A DNA stretch of 64,000 bases, from the NCBI GenBank assembly GCA_037951105.1, contig JBAMJV010010069.1:51112-115111 (forward strand), given 5' to 3'. Source of the DNA: Echinarachnius parma (taxonomy: Eukaryota; Echinodermata; Echinoidea; Clypeasteroida; Echinarachniidae). Below the pieces are notes generated by a model that was not told the origin of the DNA, did no database searches, and was given only the letters and a program-made list of their open reading frames with translations. Both the position numbers and the translations under genes were made by a program. Within the stretch, counting starts at the first letter, position 1, and the number at the start of each line of letters is the position of its first letter. Shown here one piece after another: positions 1-10,607 of the stretch.

Positions 1-199
1 AAATTATATGATATGATTATATATCATATATTTTATTATAGGATTATATCTCTCGTGTTATCATAACTGTACTTAATTCGAATTAGCAACTTCTCGCGTA
101 AAATCTGAACTCTAGCTTCATAATTCTATTATACTTATACTGATTATTTGCACCATATTTGTTCTAACACAGAACAAGTAATGGACATATTATATGTAA

Positions 200-310
200 T
201 AGGGGTGGACATTAAGTAGCATACAAGGGGCTGGATGATCATGATGGACTTGATGTCATAGGGGTGCATGGACATTAAGTAGCATACAAGGGGCTGGATA
301 ATCATGGATA
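200..310. repeat. Two-copy tandem duplication, period 63 bp
   Basis: The string GGACATTAAGTAGCATACAA followed by GGGGCTGGAT occurs at 207 and again at 270, almost unchanged. A simple local duplication with no coding sense. Bases 1-199 before it are plain AT-rich DNA in which I see nothing. Confidence 0.8.
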
Positions 311-1290
311 TTACTCCCCTAGCAATATCCATGGGATAATCATCACGGACCTACCGGTGACATGTACAAGTAATCATCACCATTCATTGCCATTTGGCAG
401 AATCGATTTAGGCTGTCAAGTGGCGATCAGATTTTGAGTTTTTTTTTTTATAATTTACAAAATGAGATCGATGTAACATCGCCCCGAAGATAGATCTCAA
501 AGACGGCCAGGGCATTTTTGAGTGTCAATTTTGCTCTGATTACAGTAATGTTTCTTTGGACCGTTGAATACGAATTGAAGATGATGCATGCAAATAATGT
601 CAGGCAAGTGAGGCAACGATTTATGAAGATAATCGGAGTTTGCAAAAAAAATTATGAATTTAGATAAATTTACTCTATACTTCCACTATTGTTCAAAGAC
701 GAAATACATTCCCATTCGTGTAATCCGCTTGAAATTTTCGCCGATTATTGAACCGTCGCGTTCTGTTATGTAACGCCAAGATCACCGTACAGTATAATTC
801 TTCTCTTTTGGGTCGACAAATTTGTCACAAACTTATAACCTTACAAAATGAACTCTCCTAAATTTGAAGAAAACAGTGATATAAGACAAAGTAAAATAGT
901 TCACACTTCGCAGAAATTAATAAGACCATATAGCATATAGGCTATATAACATCTGGGAAAAAAATATTATTAATATTAAAACCCACACATGACCATAACA
1001 GAAGAAGAAATATCAAGATGTATATATAAACATATAGGAAAACATATATATTGATGTTTACTACTTTGCCAGAGATGAAGTGAACGTGGTCGCAAATTAG
1101 GGGAAGGGTGACACATTGATGGAAGACGGGCTGATCGGGCCGCGGAGACACGTGTGTCGCGCCCTGCTGTATCATCCCTAAAACATCTTCCCAATTTGCT
1201 CGAGAGAAAAGTGATGCGGGGAGAGGGGAGGAAGCATCTCCCGATCGCTTGATTCGAAGACCAGATGATGATGGAGACTTCACGTGGGTG
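311..1290. other. AT-rich DNA, no gene recognised
   Basis: No tRNA fold, transposon end or convincing splice-bounded exon is visible. A GC-richer patch at about 1080-1280 stays open on the minus strand for about 110 codons, but the open frame runs into low-complexity hydrophobic residues and has no clean donor, so I do not call it. Confidence 0.5.
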
Positions 1291-2400
1291 ACGAAGAAGA
1301 AGATGAAGATGAAGACTGGAATTAAGGGGAGGATGGGTAGGTGAGGAGAGGAGAGGAATGGAGGGAATATGGGCGAAAGACATCATTATTTGTGATTCTC
1401 GGATGAAGAAAGAAGTAGATGAAGAAGAGTGAACTTGAGAAAAGCATAGGTGGAAAGATGGAGAATGTGACAGAGAAGAAATAGTACCAAAAGAAGAATA
1501 GACGGGGGAAGAGAAGAAGGCATCAATCGGGATCTAGGATGAAGCAGGTTATGAAGAAGAGTGGTATCAAAAAGAGGATATTACGTAACAAGAGGAGAAG
1601 ACAGAATTCAAAGATATCATCTGGGTTCCCCGGATGAATATTGACCAAAAAAAGAAGAAATGATAAGCAAAGGCAAGAGAGAGATGAGAACCTACCAATA
1701 AGCGGGAGAAGACATCGAGGGAGATGAGGAAGAATGATATATTGATTAGAGGATAGGTGAAGAGAGGCAAACAGGAAGGCATCATCTTGGTCCTGGGCTC
1801 GGATGAAGAAACATATGAGGGAGAATGGGGTTAATAAGAGGATCGATGAGGAGACGGGAAGGGAGGAGAGCATCATTGGGGTTCTCGGCTGAGCGGTGAC
1901 TGAAATAAAAAGAGAAGTTAAGAGAGGAGACATAAAAACCTAACAGTATAAGAGGAACAAGACATCGCGTGAGTTTCCCGCTGAAGATGAAGATGGAGAA
2001 GAATGATAAGAAGATAGATAATGTGAGGAGCATGGAGAAAGGCATCATTTTAGGAACTCGGCACAGATGAAGAACAAGATGAAGAAGAATGAGATTAACA
2101 AGAGGATAATATGTGAGGAGAGCTAGGGGTGACAGAAAAGGCATAGTGAATAGTGACTGAGTTAAAAGGATTCGTTAATGGAGGAGAGATGATAATACAG
2201 AGGATGAAGAAGAACTAGTCTAAGAAGATAAGCGAAGAAAGGAGGGGGAGAAAGTCATCATGTGTGTTCTTGGCTCAGATGATAGAGAAGAAGAATACGA
2301 AGAAGAATGGGATTAATGAGAGGATAGGTGGGGAGAAGGGAAGGGAGAAAAGCACCATCGGGGTTCTCGAATGAGTAGTGGGTAAAACAGGTGCCGTGAC
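1291..2400. repeat. Purine-rich degenerate minisatellite, unit about 90 bp
   Basis: The plus strand is almost all G and A. A marker phrase of the form GGCATCAT..GGGTTCTCGG..GATGAAGAA recurs near 1379, 1518, 1613, 1707, 1778, 1869, 1960, 2040, 2253 and 2351, that is at 70-140 bp steps, most often 80-95 bp. The units have diverged strongly. Open frames on the minus strand here are serine/leucine-rich translations of CT repeats, not genes. Confidence 0.75.
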
Positions 2401-3525
2401 AAGCCGTAAATGGTTAATCGATTACCGCGTCTTATTAATGAGACGCGAGAAAATCAACCCGTAATCGAACTCGACGTTGATGTATCTCATCGGTCATCTC
2501 CGATCAGCGACATTATATTTTTCCCAAGAAGAAGACAATTCAGAGAAATTGGCAGGACCTTACTATGTTGGTGTTCTTTGTTCTTTTGTGATGAACACGT
2601 TGAACTATCAACATGGCATATAAGGTCACAGTAATTAATGTTTCTATATAGTTATAATAATATTCCACAGAACAAATCTGTATCACTCAGTAATAACATA
2701 AGATCTCTGTCACTATCTATTTCTACACTTCTCACAAACTATTCTTTTGGGGCTAAAATAAGCAAATAAGACGCATAACTATATCAGATGAATCTTGAAT
2801 TATGCTCTCAAATAACAGAAAGGGATAGATCTGACACAATTTACAAAATGTATCATTTTTGACCTCTTACTAAGTTCTTCAACATCTTATTCGACTTGTT
2901 CGATGTGTTTAAAAAAATGTTTTGTACGTATACAAAACGATGTAGGACAATTTTGAATTGATTTTCTGTTTTCAATTTTAATAACTCAAACACAATCATT
3001 TTATCGAGTTCCATAACGGTATTCTGTCAACCATCCCTCCCCAATCATAAGATTTGTTGAAAGTGTTAAGATGCGTACGTGTTTTATGAATCGAAATGAT
3101 GATAACACAATCATTATTGCGAGAAATGTCAACACTGCGATATTAATCAATTCTCATTATATTTCCCCTCTCTCCTGTCATCCGTCAATCTACCTGACAT
3201 AATATTTTGCTCCAATTTTGTCTTGAGAATCCGTCTTCATCTTCTTGTCACAATAATTGCAATTTGCTCATCTCCTATATCTGTCTATTTTTAGCCCCCA
3301 GTCACACTAATTCTTGTTTGGTCACGAGGAGCTCATCAAAACAAGAAGTCGCGAACCCTTATGTTTTTTGAGGGCGAGAAAGGCATCCGTCGGAGCCAAA
3401 TGAAAGGGAATTACGCGACGAACTTTAATCAAACACACTGACAAGTGTCATTAATTACAGCCCAACGTACACACCACGACGTTTGTCAATGACAAAATTG
3501 ACTTTCCCTTCCCTTTGCAACTCGA
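2401..3525. other. Unique AT-rich DNA, no gene recognised
   Basis: Ordinary non-coding sequence. I see no transposon ends, RNA gene or convincing exon. Confidence 0.5.
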
Positions 3526-3835
3526 CCCGTGAAGAAGATGAGGAGAGGAGATGATAGCGGATAGAGAGATGAGAGACATACAGAAGATGAAAAGAAAGAG
3601 ATAATACATAAAGTTGAAGGAGACTGCAGAGAAGAGAGAAGATGGAGAATTAAGACATAAGATTAAGAGAGGATGAAGAATAGAGAGATGACGAATTAAG
3701 ATAGAGAGGGGGAGAGAGGGAGAACGAAAAGATCAGACAACAAGAAGATAGAGAATAAAGAGATAAGGCAGAGAGAGAGGGGGTGGTAAATTCGTCATGC
3801 AGATGATGATGAAGAAGAAGAAGAGAAAAAATAAG
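3526..3835. repeat. GA-rich low-complexity tract
   Basis: About 300 bp of GA-rich plus strand (GATAGAGAGATGAGAGA-type words) with no fixed period that I can define. It resembles the purine-rich block at 1.3-2.4 kb. Bases 3836-4205 after it hold ordinary DNA plus a run of G at about 4040-4057 and a donor-like CAG/GTATGT at 3870 with no coding exon before it. Confidence 0.7.
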
Positions 3836-4205
3836 CTCGTCGTGTTTTCATTTATTTGCGTTCGCAGACAGGTATGTAATTAGGTAACGGCCGATTTGTC
3901 TCAATTATTCATCCAAACTTATCATGAGAAGTTACATGAGAACTTTCTCCCCTCTTCGTTCCACGGGCATAGACAGGGTCATCATTCTATCTAGAAAACG
4001 AGGGAAAGGTGCGGGTGCACTGTTCGCTTAAGGCCAAGGTGGGGGGGGGGGGGGGGGCAAAATTACCGACATTAAAATTATGTGATAATGCTTTACTTTA
4101 TTAACTCCCACGGTGGAGGGTCGAGTTAAATATAATTTCTGTCTCCCCCTTTCCCATTCCCATCACAGCAACGCCACTGTTTCTTTATAGTTCTTCATGG
4201 ATTTA

Positions 4206-5110
4206 CTCTGCAGGATCAAGTTGCTTTGAATCGACGGATCATCATCAGCTACTTGCAAGGAGGGGGGGGGGGGGGGGGGTGGGTGGGAGGCTGGGAAGAG
4301 CAGACGATTATGCTCATATATACAGGGCAGTTGTCCTCATTCACCCCCCCCCCCCCCCATGCCTCTCCCTTGCCCCACCTACATATCACGTCATATTCAC
4401 TGTTTTCTTTATTTTCTTTGATAGTTTTATTCTGAAGGATCAGGATGCTAAGTTGCGTAGAATCGATGGATCATCATCAGCTACTCGCAAGATGGGGGGG
4501 GGGGGGGGGGGGGGGGCTGGGAGGAGCAGACGATTATACTCATATATACAGGCAAGTTGTCCTCCTTTGCCCCCCCCCCCCCCCTGCCCCTCCCTTGACC
4601 CTCCCTTGCCCCACCTATCACGTCATATTCACTGTCTTCTTTCTTTTCTTGATGGTTTTATTCTGCAGGATCAGGATGCTAAGTTGCGTAGAATCGACGG
4701 ATCATCATCATCTACTGGCAAGGAGGGGGGGGGGGGGGGGGGGGGGGGGGTAAGGGATAGAAGGGACTGAGAGGAGCAGACAATTATTCCCATATATACA
4801 GGGCAGATAACCTCATTTGCCCTCCGGCCACTTCCTTTCCCCACCTATATCACGTAAAATTCCCTGTTTCTTTTTTTTCTTTATTTTTGTTGTTGTTGTT
4901 GTGTTCCGCAGGATCATCATCATCAGTGAATCGCAAGGGCGGGGGAGTGGAAAACAAAATTAATCCCGCAAAATAGAGGGCAGTTGTCCTCCTTTGCCCT
5001 CCTGCCCCTTCTTGCCCCCCCCCCCCCCCCCTCCCCATGTTTTTTATTCTGCAGGATCAAGATGATAAGTTATTTAGAATCGGTGGATCATCATCAGCGA
5101 CTCGCAGGAT
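4206..5110. repeat. Tandem repeat with paired poly-G and poly-C tracts, unit about 235 bp
   Basis: About four units start near 4210, 4436, 4665 and 4908, with a partial fifth at 5050. Each carries CTGCAGGATCAGGATGCTAA, a GAATCGACGGATCATCATCA phrase, a run of about 15-25 G, an AGCAGACGATTAT..CATATATACAGGGCAG stretch, and (in the first two and fourth units) a run of about 13-16 C before TGCCCCACCTA..CACGTCATATTCACTG. Open frames across it are glycine/proline runs from the homopolymers and are not genes. Confidence 0.85.
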
Positions 5111-6155
5111 AAAGCGAGGTGTGGTAGACAGACATGACGTCATATAGACCCGCACAGTATATGGTTGAATTTAACCCTGGGTTTGAATTGCGTCTTATGA
5201 CATCATGTTGGCAGTCCGTTGATTTTTAAATTGTACGATATTCCCCGAAAAATGAGATGATTTCATCCCCAAATCAGTTGATGACTTTATCTCCAAACGA
5301 ATTTCCCGAATTTGAGATACCTTTGCCCAAACAGCATTACTGGAAGTCGGGGCGGGCTGCAGTCCTCAGCCCCCCCCCCCCCCCCCCCCCTCTTATACGC
5401 CTCTATGCTGTCTTCTTAAGATGTTAACATCTTATTTGGGGATCATCCTGATAATGTTCTGGCTTTCAGATTTTGTTGAACAACAAATGTAAGTTACTTA
5501 GTTATTGTTAGTCACATTCCCCTTGTCCCGTCTTAAACCCATTAAATAGTATAAGTAAAAATTCAAAGTTTAAAAAATGCAATACCAACTAATTATCTCT
5601 CTCTCTTTCTCTTTTCTTTGTGCATTAACTATTTTGTCTTCATTCAATGGCTATGTTATATATAATGTAATGTTTTTTTTCTTCTAATTACAGCATTCTT
5701 CCAAGTGTCGCCGACCCCTTTCCTTCCTTTGTTCTCTCGTTTATTTCCCTCACTCTGGTGGGTTTTCTTTCTTACATAGCTCCCTCAACCTTTTCCTCCA
5801 ACTATTGTTGTTCTGGTACTTCTAATTTCTCTAATGTCTTATACTCATTCCCATTTCATTTCACTACTGTGGAAAATTCTGATGCAGAAATACCCCCCCC
5901 CCCCGCCCAACCCCTCCTCTCTCTTTCTTTTCTTAGTATTCCTGTCTCTTGTAAGTTGTAAATGCATCACTTTACTTTCTTTCGTTTTGTTTATTGAAAA
6001 TGTCTCTCCTATTCCGCATCATATTTCATTCATTGTTTTCTTTCGTTATGTTTATTCGATTTGCTACCTCTCGATTTGTTAACTCAAATCTTCTGTTAAC
6101 TATTTACTTTCTATCTATTTCTCCACTTTTATTTCCTTTCTTTGTTTAGTGTCCT
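5111..6155. other. Non-coding DNA with pyrimidine-rich stretches
   Basis: Contains a C run at about 5371-5390 and CT-rich sequence from 5590 onward. A good acceptor (TTTTTTTTCTTCTAATTACAG) ends at 5693, and an open but very pyrimidine-biased stretch follows to a GTGGGT at 5759. The composition makes a real exon doubtful. Confidence 0.4.
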
Positions 6156-6712
6156 TTTAATCCTCCACTTCAGGTGCAGCATGCAGACCAGACACGGGAC
6201 CTTATTCTCAACTCGTCTTTTATTTAATTTTTTATTTCGAATTCTCCACCCGCTCTTCTTTTCTTTTCTTTTCCTTTCTTTTCATTTTCTTTCAAAACTC
6301 TCCATTTTCTTTCCTTTTCTTCCCCTCTTTTTAATCCTCCAATTCATGTGCAACATTCTCCACTCGTCTTTTATTTTATTTTCTTTGTTTAATTCAAATT
6401 TTCCACTCCGCTCTTCTTTTCTTTTCATTTCCTTCAAAACTCTCCATTTTCTGTCCTTTTCTTCCTCTCCTTTTTGATCCTCCACTCCATGTGCAGCATG
6501 CGGGGACCGTGCATGCCGCGCATGGTGCATACTTTCTAATTCTCCACTCGTCTTATATTTTCTTTGTTTATTTCTAAATTCTAATTCTCCTCTCCGCTCT
6601 TCTTGTCTTTTCAATTTCTTCCAAAACTCTACATTTTCTTTCTTTTTCTTCCCTGCCTTCCCCTTCTTTTTAATCCTCCACTCCATGTGCAGCACGCAGC
6701 AGCTAGCTAGAC
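6156..6712. repeat. Pyrimidine-rich tandem repeat, unit about 150-190 bp
   Basis: The phrase TCCTCCACTCCATGTGCAGC or a close variant occurs near 6160, 6333, 6476 and 6671. It is followed by TTCTCCACTCGTCTTATATT-like text and runs of TCTTTTCTTTTC. Frames on either strand are K/E- or F/S-rich artefacts of this composition. Confidence 0.75.
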
Positions 6713-7035
6713 GCGGGGACCGAGGCGCTAATTCGCGCGGAATGGCGGGTCCGGAACTGTCAACTCTAATTCACGCAGGCGATGCTTCTCCTCGTTAAGC
6801 GAAAAACAGGCGCGAAACAGATGCGACTGACTGAACCGCATGCCGCCGACTGCACATGCATGTTAGAAGACAACAAAGTTTGCTGGCCTGTTTTGGGGGG
6901 TATCCGCCTATGTTTGTAAGGAGGAGGAGGGCAATGGCAGTATGTCTTGCCCCACTAAGAAGCACACAAATAATTTAAAGTTTGTTTAATTGACTTATTA
7001 TGTTGGTTGTATACCAGTGCTATACTCTATATTTT
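6713..7035. other. Short unique segment, no gene recognised
   Basis: A GC-richer patch (6715-6870) without a convincing reading frame or known motif. Confidence 0.4.
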
Positions 7036-7225
7036 TTTTGACAATCAAATGAATTCAAATAAAATCAAATGGAATCAAATCAGTTTATATGTAATCAGTT
7101 CAAATCAAATGAAATAAAATCAGTTTATATGTAATCAAATCAAATTAAATCAGATCAAATCAAATCAGTTTATATCAAATCAAATTAAATCAAATCAGTT
7201 TATATGTAATCAAATCAAATCATAA
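7036..7225. repeat. AATCAAAT / AGTTTATATGT minisatellite
   Basis: Irregular tandem copies of AATCAAATCAAAT and CAGTTTATATGTAATCA. Runs of this kind often form the 3' tail of CR1/L2-type LINEs, but I see no LINE body attached here. Confidence 0.7.
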
Positions 7226-8177
7226 CACAACTTTGAAAGCAGGCCCGGCCAGGCTGCCCCCTCCCTCATTAGAATCGTAGCCCCCTCTTTGCTCTCTATC
7301 AGGGTTAAATCGGGCTACGCCCCTAACGATGTACCTTACACCGTTTTGGTTTGGGGTCCTGTCTGCGCCCCCTAATTTGATCTGGTTATGCCGTTTCTGG
7401 TCTGGCCACACCAGAAGAAAAGATAGCCTGATTGAAGACAGTTATAAAACATTAAGCCTATATAACCAATGTAAACTATATATGCACATCTATAATTAAG
7501 AAAGATATAAATGTTAACAGTTATAAACTACGTACAGATTAATAGGTAAGAATGCAAGTCACGGCAGACTGCCATACGCACTCATCTTAATCATATATAC
7601 CCAAAAACACCCCGCCTTACATTTAGAGCTAAATTTTGTAAAACATTGAACATACATTGAACATACCTTGAAGGCCACACATCACCATCTTCGTCGCGAG
7701 AGTAAAGACAGTTTGGCTTGGTAATGGTTTAGGAGTAGGGTCCATGGTTTAGGGGGCCCTTTTGAGCCCATTTTAATAACCCAAGTTTGAGCATTGTTTC
7801 TTGAAACTATACTATAGGAGTGTAAGAGGGCTTCGACTTCACTTTGTGGGAGTTTGTTCCATGTTTTGAGAACCCGTGGCATTGAAGTCGAATTTCATGA
7901 GACAGAAATTGCCCTGAAATAATGCATTATTCACTGTGAATCGTAATAACATAGAATAAAATGCTGATGCCCACTACTTTTCTATCAAGTATAAAAGGTC
8001 ACTCTAATTAACAATAACAAAACCCCGTCATCATGGTAATTGGCCATACTATAGTATACGTCAGTGTACGTGACAAAATACACATAATACATACATAAAC
8101 CAGTATCACGATCGAATTTATTATAACGCTGACTAACGTCAAAAAGTCACAGCATTTGAACGTTTGGATAATGAACG
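7226..8177. other. Non-coding DNA, no gene recognised
   Basis: A patch at 7226-7430 is GC-richer. The rest is AT-rich, without splice-bounded exons or transposon termini that I can pair. Confidence 0.45.
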
Positions 8178-8245
8178 TTTACGGTATTCGAACTCGGGAT
8201 CTCACGATCGAAAAGCACGCTATCTACCAATCTTGCCACACCACC
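8178..8245 (-). repeat. tRNA-derived (SINE-like) fragment
   Basis: Read on the minus strand there is an A-box-like TGGCAAGATTGGTAGATAGC (8238-8219) and, about 24 bp further, a B-box-like GAGTTCGAATACC (8195-8183), spaced as in a tRNA. The B box departs from GGTTCGANNCC and I cannot close all four stems, so I call a decayed tRNA-like or SINE head rather than a working tRNA. No clear SINE tail is identified. Confidence 0.5.
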
Positions 8246-9265
8246 ACACATAGGATTACTAAGCTCTGTTATAATACATATGCGTTCTGATTTGTTATCC
8301 ATTTCCCTTTTTCTCAAATCAATTTCAATTAAGAAAATTGTAATAGTCAACAAATACTGTAATTTTCTATTTCTATATTACCATTATTATGTATATCATT
8401 TTAATATCCGAGCACTCTCTCCATTTCTTCCGATTCTCCCTGTTCTCCTCCCGTATTACGCACCCAACATCACATGCATGTATCATTATACATAACTCAC
8501 TTTTATGGATCCGTCCCAAAATGTCGATTGGTGACGAAAGAAGGAGGAGGGCTGGGAAACGGACAATTTATTTGCATCTCTGTCTGTGCCCTTTCCTCCG
8601 AGTATTTTCTCCCTTAACCTTAACAAATTTAAAAGTAGGTTACGCACAATAACGCTGACAGTCGGGTATAAATCCTAGCCCATTTCTTTCGAAAGTTGAA
8701 AGTTCTCTAGACCCTGTATCAGACGTAGGGAATTTAAAGGAAAGTATAAAGTATTCCCGCAAAGAAATTTGTATTTTCTTCAAATGATAAGGCCAATTAA
8801 AATACAGGACTTGAATGCCTGTTTCAGTTTACAAGTGAAAAGCGGAATCGACTTTTCATTTATCGTCGAGTATGGATCCAAATAGATTTGAGAACTTCCA
8901 ACATGTAGCGTTTATTCATGCAGTTGTTCTTTATTCTTTTCTAAATTATTGTCGCATTCATTTGAACAAGATGAATTCAACTAAATTTCCTTGGGATTGT
9001 ATTGTTATACCTTATATGTCATTGCAAGAAAGAAAAAAAAGTAGACAGACAAGTCGGTCTGTCATTGGATCATTCTTAGTAATGAGAGGTTTCTTAGTAT
9101 GGGGTGATATAGGATTAAAGGGATCTAGTAACTTTGTTGACATGTGCAAGAATTGACGAGTGGTTGATACAATGTATATTGTTGTTATCTAATATTTCCA
9201 CTGGGTGTTGTGTGAAATTTTCAAGTTAAATGGACGTTATATGGCCGAGTAATGAGCAAAAATGC
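8246..9265. other. Non-coding DNA, no gene recognised
   Basis: Includes a 94-codon open stretch from 8872 on the plus strand. It has no splice context and no recognisable domain, and its AT-driven composition matches the surroundings. Confidence 0.45.
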
Positions 9266-9520
9266 AAAGAGATATTCACTAACTCATTGCACTCACTTTG
9301 TACACGGTTTTCGTAGTCCAGTGGATAATTTAACATCTGAACAATTCAATCGTAAATATCTTTTTAACTAAAGGGAAATTTGAAAAACCGAAACCTGTCC
9401 AATGCTTTTATTGTTAATACGAATACAACAAGGTATGAGGGAACCGCTATAATTCCAATTGGATTTTGAGGATTTTGACAATGTTACTAAGTCCCTTTAA
9501 GTCATGTTTATCAAAGAACA
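9266..9520. repeat. Interspersed repeat, copy 1 (partner at 43053-43235)
   Basis: GATATTCACTAACTCATTGC and the next ~130 bp match 43053-43185 closely. Both copies then share a ..GACAATGTTACTA.. phrase. This copy ends in a CCCTTTAA-type terminus like the small DNA elements elsewhere in the window. Family not recognised. Confidence 0.75.
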
Positions 9521-10315
9521 TACCCCACTTAGAGACATTTTATTTCAGAATGTTTTAATAGATGCCTATGATTTTCAGTTGGAATATTACCTTGAAGATT
9601 TGAAAAATGTCTCCTCTGACATTAAGCAATGTTGAGTAAATAAACAAACACAAGTCATATATGTACGACAACACAAAATCGGGAGGAGCAAAATAACGAT
9701 ATCTAGGCCACTGACCTAGAAAAGGCATCCCCCAATAATATGATAACCTACTTAATTTCAGCTGACTTTGTATGAATTATCATCAACTGGCAATTTCAAC
9801 TCCCCTCCCTCGTTCCCGTGTTATGACTGATGTTGTCATATTTACAAGGCCACTGAGGCATTCATAGATGACGAACTAGCATGTCATCTAATGGTTTTTT
9901 TATATATTTTTTAAAATATTTTTTATTGAAACTAAAGTTGGGGAAATAAAGTTAAAGAATATTATTCAGGTAATAACTCTATTCAGAAGTTACTGTATAA
10001 AGCGTCATGGAAGTTACAGTTCGGACAAATGAAAGAATACAAATATTCTGTAGCAATAAATTTGAAATAGAAACAGTTACCAAGATGTCGTAAAGTAAGC
10101 AGAGAGTATTTTTTATCTGGGTCTAATAATATATAGTAACCCCAATAGTATACCAAACTTTGGAAATTAAATTTAGGTATTATCTAACTATGCAGTGTAT
10201 CAGACCTTGATTTTGAGAAGGTTAAAACCTTCAATCATTTTAATAATTGCAAGAAGGATGAGTCAACAGCTAAATAACTAAAGAACTAAATAAATATACA
10301 TATCTAAAGTACTGG
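9521..10315. other. AT-rich DNA, no gene recognised
   Basis: Ordinary AT-rich sequence. ATCTAAAGTACTG at 10302-10314 recurs at 10612-10624 on the far side of the next element and may be its target duplication. Confidence 0.5.
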
Positions 10316-10607
10316 GGGTGTTTCACAAAGATCCTAAGTTGAACGTAACTCTTAGTTGAACTTAAAAACTATGGTAAGCCATTTGTAGCCTTGGAACAAA
10401 ATATATTCAAAAGCAAAAATGCAAGTATTTTAGACTTTTCATAAATTTTACATCAAAAACATGAAATCCCCTTTATAATAGAAAATATCAATGATTTGAA
10501 TCAACATGTTTTGCCTTTTAAAAGAAATTTTACAAAATTGTTTCAAAGAAACTCATGGCTTTCCATAGTTTAAGTTAAGCTCAACTTAGGATCTTTGTGA
10601 AACACCC
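10316..10607. mobile_element. Foldback/MITE element, GGGTGTTTCACAAAG family, copy 1
   Basis: It begins GGGTGTTTCACAAAGATCC and ends with the exact inverse, GGATCTTTGTGAAACACCC. The inverted similarity extends inward through TAAGTTGAAC.. and an ACTATGG..GCCAT phrase, so much of the element can fold on itself. It is about 292 bp and has no coding capacity. ATCTAAAGTACTG flanks both sides. A second copy lies at 26384-26726. Confidence 0.85.

Noticed and set aside
1523-2144. Hydrophobic S/L-rich minus-strand frames of 120-136 codons
   Set aside because: Artefacts of CT-rich complement of the GA minisatellite. No signal peptide or domain pattern, and frames shift between units.
4226-4770. Glycine/proline-rich frames across the G/C tract array
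   Set aside because: Produced by homopolymer runs in tandem repeats.
5694-5758. Exon between the strong acceptor at 5693 and a GTGGGT at 5759
   Set aside because: The segment is open but strongly pyrimidine-biased, like the flanking low-complexity DNA, so there is no coding signal beyond chance.
6142-6695. F/S-rich plus frame and K/E-rich minus frame
   Set aside because: Mirror translations of a pyrimidine-rich tandem repeat.
8178-8245. Functional tRNA gene on the minus strand
   Set aside because: A and B boxes are recognisable but the B box is degenerate and the stems do not all pair. Called a SINE-like fragment instead.
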